A DNA stretch of 9,470 nucleotides from ARS1285 sp039796495. Lineage in GTDB: Archaea > Nanobdellota > Nanobdellia > Pacearchaeales > GW2011-AR1. The notes beneath the pieces were generated by a model. It did not search any database. It was not told where the DNA came from and saw only the letters and a list, made by a program, of their open reading frames with translations. The translations under genes were made by a program, and so were the position numbers. Below, in pieces: positions 1 through 5,907 of the stretch (position 1 is its first letter; the number at the start of each line of letters is the position of its first letter). Where the stretch lies: the NCBI GenBank assembly GCA_039796495.1, contig JBDKJQ010000023.1:1-9470 (forward strand), in the 5' to 3' direction.

Positions 1-384
1 AATTCCTCTTAATAAATTGTGAGCTCTATATGGATCCTCTCCCTCTTTTAGGAGAACTTCGTTTGATATGAAATCAACTCCCGGTGCAAGCCCATTAACA
101 ATACCTATTCCTCGATTAACAAAATATCGTGTGATATATGCTGCATCATCTACAACTTGTTGATTAAAGACTCTCCATGAGCCACTTATTCCTATCCATA
201 ATTTATTTCTTCTTGAAGGTTCAATCCATCTATCAAACCTTTTAACTATCTCTGCTGCACGTTCCCCGAAATAAGGTCTACTGTCTTGAAGATATAATTG
301 TTCACCACTTTCATGTCTCTTATTTTTACACCTTCGCAAAAGATTTTTTAATCTTATTTCCAGCTTACTTGTTCGCTTTATCAT
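1..384 (-). CDS. SLOG/DprA-like Rossmann-fold protein (C-terminus cut by window edge)
   Basis: Translating the minus strand from the ATG at 382-384 gives 128 codons with no stop before the window edge, so the C-terminus is missing. The N-terminal ~60 residues are basic and charged. A glycine-rich strand-loop follows (LWIGISGSWR, residues 62-71), then a helix and a second Gly-rich motif (GIVNGLAPGVD, residues 94-104). A beta strand plus GxSGS followed ~30 residues later by a G-rich loop ending in GVD is the pattern of SLOG-superfamily (DprA/LOG-like) nucleotide-binding folds. The family call is by motif recognition only. A TATA-like TTTTTAAA lies 29 nt upstream of the ATG, which supports this start and a leaderless message. 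Substrate and role cannot be told; members of the superfamily bind nucleotides or nucleotide-derived ligands. It is separated from aRF1 by ~90 bp that include its own promoter. Confidence 0.7.
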   Translation of the reverse strand, partial: MIKRTSKLEIRLKNLLRRCKNKRHESGEQLYLQDSRPYFGERAAEIVKRFDRWIEPSRRNKLWIGISGSWRVFNQQVVDDAAYITRYFVNRGIGIVNGLAPGVDFISNEVLLKEGEDPYRAHNLLRGI

Positions 385-404
385 GTTTTTTTTAATTTTT
401 CTTT

Positions 405-413
405 CTTTAAAAA
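405..413 (-). promoter_or_regulatory. Archaeal TATA box of the SLOG-like gene
   Basis: On the minus strand the sequence reads TTTTTAAAG. Its first T lies 29 nt upstream of the ATG at 384. That spacing places the transcription start at or next to the start codon, as in leaderless archaeal genes. Confidence 0.5.
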
Positions 414-474
414 CTTATAGAACACCTCAACAGAATATATAATGATTTTTTATTTAAAAGAGTTTGCATTTTGC

Positions 475-1569
475 CTAAATCTTAAATCTTAGGATTGCGC
501 CAACGCCGCCCAAATTATAAAATTGGACACCTTCTTCAGTCTCGACTGAAATAAATTCGACTTTTGCTGAAATTGCTGCAGCTAATTTTTCAAAGTGAAT
601 GATATCTTCTTTGGGCAGTTTTTTTGACAAATATAATGTCTCAACAGCACCAAAGCCCAGTGCTTTTTCTACTGGTTCCTTCCCATATGCTGTTTTATCT
701 TTTTCTTTTCCGAGCATGTTGAAGAATTTCTCCAGCAGTTTTTTTTCAATATGAATCTCCTGCTCTTCTAATAAATCTGCTGATGATTCAACGAGTAATT
801 CCAGCCCATGCTCGTCGGCATAGCCAATGTCTTTTACTCCCAGCACTTTTTCTTTTAACTCTGTGACTAAATTGCCTTCTTTGAGGAAATCTTCTTTTGT
901 GGGGCCTGGTCCTCCCACCAGAATACCTTTCAAATCTTTCATATGGAAAAATTCTTTTTTTGCAACATCTGCAATTTTTCGGTAGAATTCCATTGCCATT
1001 CCTTCCCTGATTCGTGCGTATCGCGCGCTTGACTGTCCTCCTTTATTTGTTTTTCCCGGAATATAGCTGTCAAACCGATGCAATACTCTTATTTTTTTTC
1101 CTATGAGCAATCCTAAGGTTGCTTCGTTTCTTTCGACGACAATCAATCCAAATAGCTCTTTTTCTTCAAGCATTTCTTCAAACGGTTCCATTACAAAGGT
1201 CTGGTCGCAGCGATATAATCTTACGTTTAATTCTTCTGGTGGCTCAAACGCTTCAGTGATAAAATTGCTCTGGCCTTCAATCTGAGACACATTTCCTGCA
1301 AATAGTCCTACGCCGTTTTTCGGCGTCTGTTTCATTCCTTTAGTTATCCTGATCAAACTCTCCAGTGCTTCCTGCACATTTTTTCGTGTACCGGTTGATT
1401 TGATGTTTGCAGCAGTGGATTTTTCAGATTCTAATTGGCGGGTGATGTGATTACTGTCAAAACCCTTTGGTACATACACGGTGATTAATTCAGTGTGGCG
1501 TGCGCGATGCTCTTTCATGCGCGCAACAAATTCGCCTAGTTCTGTTTTTTGTTTGTCTGTGAGTTTCAT
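475..1569 (-). CDS. prf1: Archaeal peptide chain release factor 1 (aRF1)
   Basis: Class-I release factor that recognises all three stop codons in the ribosomal A site and triggers peptidyl-tRNA hydrolysis in the cytoplasm. Numbering from ATG at 1569 (364 aa): stop-codon-reading N domain with NIKS (55-58) followed by TGTRKNV, the YxCxxxF motif as YRCDQTF (119-125), and a middle domain with the catalytic GGQ loop (177-179) in KTNKGGQSSARYARIRE. A C-terminal domain for ABCE1/partner binding begins around GILVGGPGPTKEDF. The length is not far below the archaeal and eukaryotic family's usual size. A GTG at 1578 would add three residues. I prefer the ATG because it overlaps the upstream stop codon as ATGA, which suggests translational coupling. 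No TATA box or clear Shine-Dalgarno was seen directly upstream, consistent with co-transcription with the 78-aa gene. The gene ends in TAG. All key motifs are intact. Confidence 0.96.
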   Translation of the reverse strand: MKLTDKQKTELGEFVARMKEHRARHTELITVYVPKGFDSNHITRQLESEKSTAANIKSTGTRKNVQEALESLIRITKGMKQTPKNGVGLFAGNVSQIEGQSNFITEAFEPPEELNVRLYRCDQTFVMEPFEEMLEEKELFGLIVVERNEATLGLLIGKKIRVLHRFDSYIPGKTNKGGQSSARYARIREGMAMEFYRKIADVAKKEFFHMKDLKGILVGGPGPTKEDFLKEGNLVTELKEKVLGVKDIGYADEHGLELLVESSADLLEEQEIHIEKKLLEKFFNMLGKEKDKTAYGKEPVEKALGFGAVETLYLSKKLPKEDIIHFEKLAAAISAKVEFISVETEEGVQFYNLGGVGAILRFKI

Positions 1570-1802
1570 TGTCGCCACATATTAAAATCAATTATATCTT
1601 CAGTTAATGTTCTGAACCTGCAATCTTCATATTCGAGAGTGTGCATTCTATAATTATCAAGCGGTTGATTTCTTCTTGTTAATTGTCCTCCGTGTTCATA
1701 GAGCAATCTAAATTCATATCGAGTAACATCTACTGTTGCATCGCGCGGCATGCCTATCGCCTGGATCAATAATTCATTTATTATATCTAGTGTTTCTTCC
1801 AT
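1566..1802 (-). CDS. Small unknown protein (78 aa) upstream of and overlapping aRF1
   Basis: Not recognised. It starts with ATG at 1802 and reads MEETLDIINELLIQAIGMPR onward, with many charged and aromatic residues in the C-terminal half (ending DFNMWRQ). No membrane segment, cysteine cluster or signal peptide is visible, so it should be a small soluble cytoplasmic protein. A TTG at 1817 would add five residues. I reject it because a TATA-like TTAAAAA sits 28 nt before the ATG, which fits a leaderless start there. The stop codon overlaps the aRF1 start by 4 nt (ATGA), so the two genes probably share an mRNA and are translationally coupled. The tight pairing suggests a translation-related role, but that is inference from context only. 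Confidence 0.7.
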   Translation of the reverse strand: MEETLDIINELLIQAIGMPRDATVDVTRYEFRLLYEHGGQLTRRNQPLDNYRMHTLEYEDCRFRTLTEDIIDFNMWRQ

Positions 1803-1823
1803 GAACTGGTTAATCAAAAAGTG

Positions 1824-1830
1824 TTTTTAA
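1824..1830 (-). promoter_or_regulatory. TATA-like element of the 78-aa/aRF1 operon
   Basis: Minus-strand TTAAAAA, with its first T 28 nt upstream of the ATG at 1802. It is the only candidate promoter for this gene and probably for the coupled aRF1 gene. Confidence 0.45.
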
Positions 1831-1862
1831 TGCTTTTGTTTTACTCTTAGAATAAATATTTT

Positions 1863-2504
1863 TCAAATTTTGCGTTTTACAATTATTACTCTTCCGTTAT
1901 CATCCGAGTCTCCAATGTACTCATCTGCATATAAATCATAGCTCTCCCCTAAACTCATCTTTGTGATATTGGATAAATATCCTGGATTCTTGGAATCAAG
2001 AGGTCCACGGACTCCATTTTGCAAATGTCTATCTCCTTCTTCTCCTAACACTTCTATAAAACGTCTTGGGAATCCCGTTCTTCTCTCTACTGATCTAAAA
2101 TATCCGGAATATTTGTTCAAGATTGAAGTATGAACCAGTAAAGCTCCTTTCCTTAGACCAAATGATAATTTTTCATCAGCTCTGTCATCTCTTTCTAATA
2201 TCAAATCATAAGCAGGAATATATGCTGGAAGTTTTTTTCTTACCTCTTTTTTCAGTTTCTTGACAAGATATTTATCTAAATCTTGGGTAAGTTTTAATGC
2301 CCTGAGACATATTCCTGTATCGACGTACGTCCCTCTAAGATTTAAAGTACCGTCATGAATTGCTTCCTCGAGTTCTGATTGGTTTATTGTTGCGAAGGGA
2401 AGATTGTTATCTCGAAATACCTCGTTAACTGCAGCAAGATAAAATATATGGGAACCTTTTACCATTCCGTCAAAGTCTATTCCTTCCGTGACTATAGAAC
2501 CCAA
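1863..2504 (-). CDS. Unknown protein, 213 aa from TTG, probably the main part of a longer frameshifted gene
   Basis: Not recognised. The product is soluble and highly charged, with no membrane segment. A Lys/Leu-rich stretch (LVKKLKKEVRKKLPAYIPAY, roughly residues 79-98) is followed by LILERDDRADEKL. The C-terminal part holds short acidic and Gly-containing segments (YIGDSDDNGR) and ends RVIIVKRKI. The only start in this frame is TTG at 2504, and it has no TATA box at the usual spacing. The frame stays open another 22 codons, back to a stop at 2571-2573, and this extension reads like protein (GEWVHNEVCHRYLG) but has no ATG or GTG. A good promoter plus ATG exists at 2628 in another frame. The true protein probably starts there and a one-base difference breaks the frame. 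Alternatives are a TTG start or two separate small genes. Confidence 0.6.
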   Translation of the reverse strand: MGSIVTEGIDFDGMVKGSHIFYLAAVNEVFRDNNLPFATINQSELEEAIHDGTLNLRGTYVDTGICLRALKLTQDLDKYLVKKLKKEVRKKLPAYIPAYDLILERDDRADEKLSFGLRKGALLVHTSILNKYSGYFRSVERRTGFPRRFIEVLGEEGDRHLQNGVRGPLDSKNPGYLSNITKMSLGESYDLYADEYIGDSDDNGRVIIVKRKI

Positions 2505-2523
2505 ATATCTATGGCATACCTCG

Positions 2524-2628
2524 TTATGAACCCATTCTCCTAAGTTTCCTTCTAGAATTTCCAGGAAGAGCTACTGTTAAAGCATTCTTTTCTACGAGTT
2601 TAAATTTTGGGGCCTTTGGTCTTTTCAT
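2524..2628 (-). CDS. 34-aa reading frame, probable N-terminal part of the unknown protein at 1863-2504
   Basis: An ATG at 2628 opens a short frame (MKRPKAPKFKLVEKNALTVA, then PGNSRRKLRRMGS) ending in TAA at 2524-2526. A TATA box lies 27 nt upstream. The downstream long frame is open from 2570, so both frames are open over 2524-2570. Skipping one base there would fuse the first ~20 residues here to the extended downstream protein. I see this as the real N-terminus of that gene, separated by an indel, an assembly error or a +1 recoding event. A free-standing 34-aa basic peptide is the alternative. Confidence 0.4.
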   Translation of the reverse strand: MKRPKAPKFKLVEKNALTVALPGNSRRKLRRMGS

Positions 2629-2647
2629 TTTCTTTTAAGAGCCTCAT

Positions 2648-2655
2648 CTTTATAA
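2648..2655 (-). promoter_or_regulatory. TATA box upstream of the ATG at 2628
   Basis: Minus-strand TTATAAAG preceded by an A-rich stretch, with its first T 27 nt upstream of the ATG at 2628. The match is good and the spacing is standard for a leaderless start. This supports 2628, rather than the TTG at 2504, as the real gene start. Confidence 0.5.
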
Positions 2656-2693
2656 TTTTTATCATAACTCTCTAATGACTACAATAACAAAAC

Positions 2694-2701
2694 TTATATA
2701 C
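2694..2701 (+). promoter_or_regulatory. TATA box of the AI-2E family gene
   Basis: CTTATATACC with the TTATATA core at 2694-2700, ~33 nt upstream of the ATG at 2727. The gap is a few bases longer than at the other genes, which leaves room for a very short leader. An AAAGGA-like run (about 2717-2723) ends close to the ATG and could aid ribosome binding. Confidence 0.5.
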
Positions 2702-2726
2702 CTCTTACCATTAACAAAAAGGAATT

Positions 2727-3734
2727 ATGGCAGCTGAAAAACATCCTGATTTTTTCGAAAAAACATTCAAAAATAAACGATTATTCGCAGGACTTATAAC
2801 GGCAGTCTTATTTGTTTTTGTTGCGTATTCTACTTTGCCTTTTTTGAGCGCTTTTTTTGGTGCGATGCTGCTTGCCTATATTTTCAATCCGATCAACAAG
2901 CGACTCAAAAGACGATTTTCACCTGCTGCCTCTGCATGGATCATTGTCATCATTGCGCTTATCGTCGTCATCTTGCCGGCAATATTTATCATCAACGGCC
3001 TTGTCAATCAAATTTATCTTATCATCGATAATCTTGACAAACTGGAGATAGTAAACGAACAAATAAATCGAGTCATTCCCGGTCTTCAATTCGATATCCG
3101 CAATCTCACGAATGAGCTCATAACCGGATTTAGCACTTCTCTCACTCCGTTGTTCTTTAATTTCATTGATTATTTTCTGATTCTTTTCTTAATATTTTTT
3201 CTGCTCTATTATTTTTTGCTGTACTCGGATAAAATTGTTGTGTTTATCAAAGATAATCTGCCCTTCAGTGATAAAGCAAATAAAGAAATTATTTTGAAAT
3301 TCAGGCAGGTGACGGACGCGTCCATTGTTGGAACTTTTTTTATTGCAGTTATTCAGGGAGGCTTGATGGCTTTCAACTTTTATTTATTGGGAATTCCCAA
3401 CTCTCTTTTTTGGGGATTTGTCACTGCAATTTTCTCATTCATCCCCTTCACCGGCGCTCCCTTAATTTGGGGTCCTGCCGTCATTTATTTTATGATAAAA
3501 AAAGAAGTAAGCAAAGCAATTGTTATGTTTGTCGTCGGTATGATGATCAGCACCATTGATAATATATTGCGGCCGGTCATCAATGATCGCTACGGGAGTA
3601 TTCATCCACTTATCTCTATTGTGGGGATTATCATCGGGTTGTACCAGTTCGGTATCATGGGAATATTTATCGGGCCACTTCTTGTTGCCTACCTATTCTT
3701 ATTCTGGAAAATTTACCGAGAAGAGAGCAGATAA
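2727..3734 (+). CDS. AI-2E/PerM family polytopic membrane protein
   Basis: An integral membrane protein of the AI-2E transporter family (PerM/YdiK/TqsA superfamily). Bacterial members are linked to export of small molecules or to Na+/H+ antiport; the archaeal substrate is unknown. The 335 residues show a short charged N-tail, two hydrophobic segments (about 20-55), a third (70-93), an extramembrane helical region (95-140), and a pair of very hydrophobic helices (143-168). After a loop come several C-terminal helices (200-222, 226-258, 263-278, 292-326). Family hallmarks in the C-terminal half are DNILRPVI (278-285) and the conserved segment GSIHPLISIVGIIIGLYQFG followed by GIFIGPLL. The length is typical. 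The start is ATG 2727, with a TATA box upstream, and the gene ends in TAA. It reads away from the unknown gene on the opposite strand. The next gene begins 67 bp downstream with its own promoter. Confidence 0.9.
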   Translation: MAAEKHPDFFEKTFKNKRLFAGLITAVLFVFVAYSTLPFLSAFFGAMLLAYIFNPINKRLKRRFSPAASAWIIVIIALIVVILPAIFIINGLVNQIYLIIDNLDKLEIVNEQINRVIPGLQFDIRNLTNELITGFSTSLTPLFFNFIDYFLILFLIFFLLYYFLLYSDKIVVFIKDNLPFSDKANKEIILKFRQVTDASIVGTFFIAVIQGGLMAFNFYLLGIPNSLFWGFVTAIFSFIPFTGAPLIWGPAVIYFMIKKEVSKAIVMFVVGMMISTIDNILRPVINDRYGSIHPLISIVGIIIGLYQFGIMGIFIGPLLVAYLFLFWKIYREESR

Positions 3735-3771
3735 TATAAAAATAAGCGAAGTATTTTTCTTACAACTTCTC

Positions 3772-3778
3772 TTTAAAG
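3772..3778 (+). promoter_or_regulatory. TATA-like element of the AlaE-like gene
   Basis: CTTTAAAG, first T 30 nt upstream of the ATG at 3802, in the 67-bp gap after the AI-2E gene. The preceding T-run at 3753-3758 could also end the AI-2E transcript. Confidence 0.45.
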
Positions 3779-3801
3779 AACGTGCGAGAATCCTTCTTTT
3801 C

Positions 3802-4479
3802 ATGACATTGGAAACTATACTTGAAACATCAAAAGAAAAATCAGAAGACAAAAACTCTGCATGGTATAAACATATTGTTGATTCAACCGCATTCTTAAGT
3901 GTAGTAACCCCTCTCTACGCAGCGATGCATAACATGATAGGAATTTCAGACGAGCATTCATTTTCTAACCGTCTTCTCACGATAGGGTTGACATACGCAG
4001 GGATAGGAAAAATATATGCCTCAGGATTACGTTTTTCCCGGAAGCTCTGCAGGGTGCACAAAGAAAAATCAGAACTTGCGTATGGAGCTCATGATACGAT
4101 ATACTCAATGGCTTTTAATGCAATAATAGCTCCCACATTGTTATATCTCATCGGAGAACATGATGTCAATCATATTAAGGAAGCAACTGCAATACAGATT
4201 TTGCTTGCCATGCCAACAGGCTGGGTAACGGGATATGCAATGGACGCTGCAAAAGAATTGATGAATATTGAAAAAACAAGTCGATGGCTGCCTGATTGCA
4301 TACGGCAAGGAAGTGCAACATTAAAAAAGAATGTTGCATATACAGCACTAATCACCTCTCTTATAACCACTGCAGGAATATATGCTTTGCCGAATTATCA
4401 GGATAAGGAGGGTAATATTTCAAAAACTGAAATTCATTACAGCGAAAAATTGTCCAGCCATTCCTCTTCGACAAAATGA
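3802..4479 (+). CDS. Small membrane protein, AlaE-like (L-alanine exporter family), tentative
   Basis: A 225-aa protein with about four hydrophobic segments (roughly 28-45, 57-75, 100-117, 130-148) plus one near the C-terminus (178-196). The layout resembles bacterial AlaE, an inner-membrane L-alanine exporter: an initial D-T-AF segment (DSTAFLSVVTPLYAAMHNM, 27-45) with S-NRL after it, a basic loop, a second D-T segment (DTIYSMAFNAIIAPTLLYLI, 98-117), and a closing helix ending GYAMDAAKELM (144-154), like AlaE's GYFLDYCRRLF. The similarity was judged by eye and is moderate. The ~70-residue C-terminal extension with an extra hydrophobic segment and a Ser-rich tail is unlike the compact bacterial protein. 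The frame is open back to 3556, but that part overlaps the AI-2E gene and I read it as spurious. The ATG at 3802 has a TATA box 30 nt upstream. The 3' end overlaps dph5 by 43 bp, convergently. Confidence 0.7.
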   Translation: MTLETILETSKEKSEDKNSAWYKHIVDSTAFLSVVTPLYAAMHNMIGISDEHSFSNRLLTIGLTYAGIGKIYASGLRFSRKLCRVHKEKSELAYGAHDTIYSMAFNAIIAPTLLYLIGEHDVNHIKEATAIQILLAMPTGWVTGYAMDAAKELMNIEKTSRWLPDCIRQGSATLKKNVAYTALITSLITTAGIYALPNYQDKEGNISKTEIHYSEKLSSHSSSTK

Positions 4480-5162
4480 AGCTGCGCAGGAATGATGAAG
4501 CAAAACGGTTCTTGTATTTTTTCTGAGACCTTTTTGTTTTGCAGCTGGTTGATTGTTCCGCATACTATTTTTGAACTTTTAGTTCCCAGTTTTGAGCAGA
4601 TTACTATTTTTTCCACGGGCAGTTTATTGCTGCATGCAGTTTCAAATTGTTGCAGTGCATCTACACAATCAAAAAAAGGATCAATTAACAGCAGTGAATG
4701 ACTGTCTGTTTTTTTATTTTCAACGAGGTAGTTGACAAAACTGTCTGGTTTGTAATTATCACTCCACTTGGGCATGCTTGCGATTTTTCCGAATTTATAC
4801 AATTGCAGGCCGGTTTCTGCGACTGCATCAAAGACGCTTGCGTTGAATAGTATTTGATAGGGAATCTTATTCTTTTTGCATTCTTCCAATATGGTGATAT
4901 GAGTTGTGGCGAAGAGTGGACTTCCATAGACAAGAAGAGTAATGGATTGTTTTTTTGCCTCTTTGAGAAATTGCAATGATTCCACCTGTTCTCTGTTGAG
5001 CAAGATAATTTTCTTTTTGATTTTTTTTTCTAGTGCCTGTATTTTGTAGGGGAGTGATACGGTATACTTTTCCAGATACACTTTTTTATATTTTTTTATT
5101 GCGGTGAGCGCTTCTGCTGTTACTGAATTTTCATTCAATCCAAGGCCGATGAGGTGGAACAT
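4437..5162 (-). CDS. dph5: Diphthine synthase (Dph5/DphB)
   Basis: SAM-dependent methyltransferase that methylates the modified histidine of elongation factor 2 during diphthamide biosynthesis, in the cytoplasm. The 241-aa product is a tetrapyrrole-methylase-fold protein. It begins with the family signature MFHLIGLGLNENSVTAEAL, then KKVYLEKYT (27-34), the cofactor-site motif VYGSPLFATTH (78-88), and FNASVFDAVAETGLQLYKFG (106-125), which matches the conserved N-A-S-I/V-F and GLQ-YKFG block. It then has LLLIDPF (157-163). It is somewhat shorter than many archaeal homologues, mainly at the C-terminus, but no key motif is missing. The start ATG 5162 has a TATA-like element ~29 nt upstream. The gene is divergent from the NFACT-R gene across a 92-bp gap and overlaps the AlaE-like gene at its 3' end. 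The rest of the diphthamide pathway (Dph2, Dph6) is expected elsewhere in the genome. Confidence 0.95.
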   Translation of the reverse strand: MFHLIGLGLNENSVTAEALTAIKKYKKVYLEKYTVSLPYKIQALEKKIKKKIILLNREQVESLQFLKEAKKQSITLLVYGSPLFATTHITILEECKKNKIPYQILFNASVFDAVAETGLQLYKFGKIASMPKWSDNYKPDSFVNYLVENKKTDSHSLLLIDPFFDCVDALQQFETACSNKLPVEKIVICSKLGTKSSKIVCGTINQLQNKKVSEKIQEPFCFIIPAQLHFVEEEWLDNFSL

Positions 5163-5183
5163 ATTTACAAAAGAAAAAGACGG

Positions 5184-5192
5184 TTAATAAAG
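5184..5192 (-). promoter_or_regulatory. TATA-like element of dph5
   Basis: Minus-strand CTTTATTAA, ~29-30 nt upstream of the ATG at 5162. It lies in the 92-bp divergent intergenic region shared with the NFACT-R gene. Confidence 0.45.
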
Positions 5193-5229
5193 TTGATGAA
5201 ATACCTTACTTCTTTCTCATCCACAACCC

Positions 5230-5237
5230 TTAAAAAT
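5230..5237 (+). promoter_or_regulatory. TATA box of the NFACT-R gene
   Basis: TTAAAAAT preceded by CCC, 25 nt before the first and 28 nt before the second of two tandem ATGs (5255 and 5258). The other genes have 27-31 nt, so the second ATG may be the true leaderless start. Confidence 0.5.
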
Positions 5238-5254
5238 GTGTTTCATCTCTTTGA

Positions 5255-5869
5255 ATGATGTTACATATATTCAAAGCTGCTGCTGAAACCGATTATAAAA
5301 AATACCGATGGTTTTTCACTGCAGAGGGCACGCTTGTTGTTGGTGGAAAAAACGAGGAGCAAAATGAACTTGTCTTGAAGCATTTTTTAAAACCTGTGTA
5401 TAGCGTCGTACATACCTCTCTGCCGGGAAGCCCCTTTATGATTGTTATCTCTGATGATCCTTCAAAAAAAGATGTAGAAGAAGCTGCGGTTTTCTGCGCG
5501 TGCTTTTCAAAACAATGGAAGCAGCTGAAAAAAAGTGGGGAAAAAGTGGCCATTGATGTATTCAAGGGAAATCAATTATATAAAATGAAAACAATGAAGG
5601 CGGGAACTTTTGGTGTCAAAGGAACAAAAAAAACGCTCTTGGTTGTTCCAGAGCTTATTTTGATTTTTCAGAAAGGAAAACTCCGTGCGGTTCCAATTCT
5701 GAAAAAAAATAAGAATTATGAAGTGTTGGCGGAAATAACTCCCGGAAAACTGACGAAGGAGCAGGCAGCGGACAAAATCATCAAAAAAATCAAGGAGACG
5801 TACCAGTTTCCTATATCGAGGGACGAGCTTATGGCTGCGTTGCCGAGCGATAAGGTGGGAGTGGAGTAA
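5255..5869 (+). CDS. Stand-alone NFACT-R (DUF814) RNA-binding domain protein
   Basis: A 204-aa protein whose first ~125 residues match the NFACT RNA-binding domain, the C-terminal module of Rqc2/NEMF/RqcH ribosome quality-control proteins. Visible hallmarks are YKKYRWFFTAEGTLVVGGKN (14-33), EQNELVLKHFLKP (35-47), a VHTSLPGSPF segment (52-61) equivalent to the family's HAD-hGA/S block, and an EEAAVFCACFSKQWK helix (75-89). It ends with MKAGTFGVKGTKKTLLV (114-130), equivalent to the family's TGSFMIRGKKNFL. The NFACT-N catalytic module, helix-hairpin-helix and coiled-coil domains of full-length Rqc2/NEMF are absent, so the protein cannot do the whole job of tailing stalled chains. Eukaryotic CCDC25 is a comparable stand-alone version. 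The C-terminal ~75 residues are Lys-rich (KLTKEQAADKIIKKIKETY) and form no domain I recognise. Two tandem ATGs open the gene. A role in ribosome or tRNA binding is inferred from the family. Confidence 0.88.
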   Translation: MMLHIFKAAAETDYKKYRWFFTAEGTLVVGGKNEEQNELVLKHFLKPVYSVVHTSLPGSPFMIVISDDPSKKDVEEAAVFCACFSKQWKQLKKSGEKVAIDVFKGNQLYKMKTMKAGTFGVKGTKKTLLVVPELILIFQKGKLRAVPILKKNKNYEVLAEITPGKLTKEQAADKIIKKIKETYQFPISRDELMAALPSDKVGVE

Positions 5870-5878
5870 ATCTTTACA

Positions 5879-5886
5879 TTTATATA
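5879..5886 (+). promoter_or_regulatory. TATA box of the sigma-like gene
   Basis: TTTATATA between the NFACT-R stop and the next start, first T 29 nt upstream of the ATG at 5908. A strong match to the archaeal consensus, showing that the sigma-like gene is itself set up for TBP/TFB-driven transcription. Confidence 0.6.
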
Positions 5887-5907
5887 CACTTATTTTTTCT
5901 ATGAAGG

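Noticed and set aside
385..474. Possible small gene or RNA between the SLOG-like gene and aRF1
   Set aside because: The stretch is AT-rich, contains the SLOG-like gene's promoter and T/A runs, and shows no convincing reading frame or stable stem.
1576..1578. GTG start for aRF1, three codons upstream of the ATG
   Set aside because: Possible, but the ATG at 1569 overlaps the preceding stop as ATGA, the usual arrangement for coupled genes.
3556..3801. Upstream extension of the AlaE-like reading frame to an ATG at 3556
   Set aside because: It overlaps the conserved C-terminus of the AI-2E gene in another frame and has poor protein character. The ATG at 3802 has a well-placed TATA element.
5163..5254. 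Possible regulatory RNA or riboswitch in the 92-bp divergent gap
   Set aside because: The gap is accounted for by two TATA elements at leaderless distances. No stem-loop or known RNA motif was apparent.
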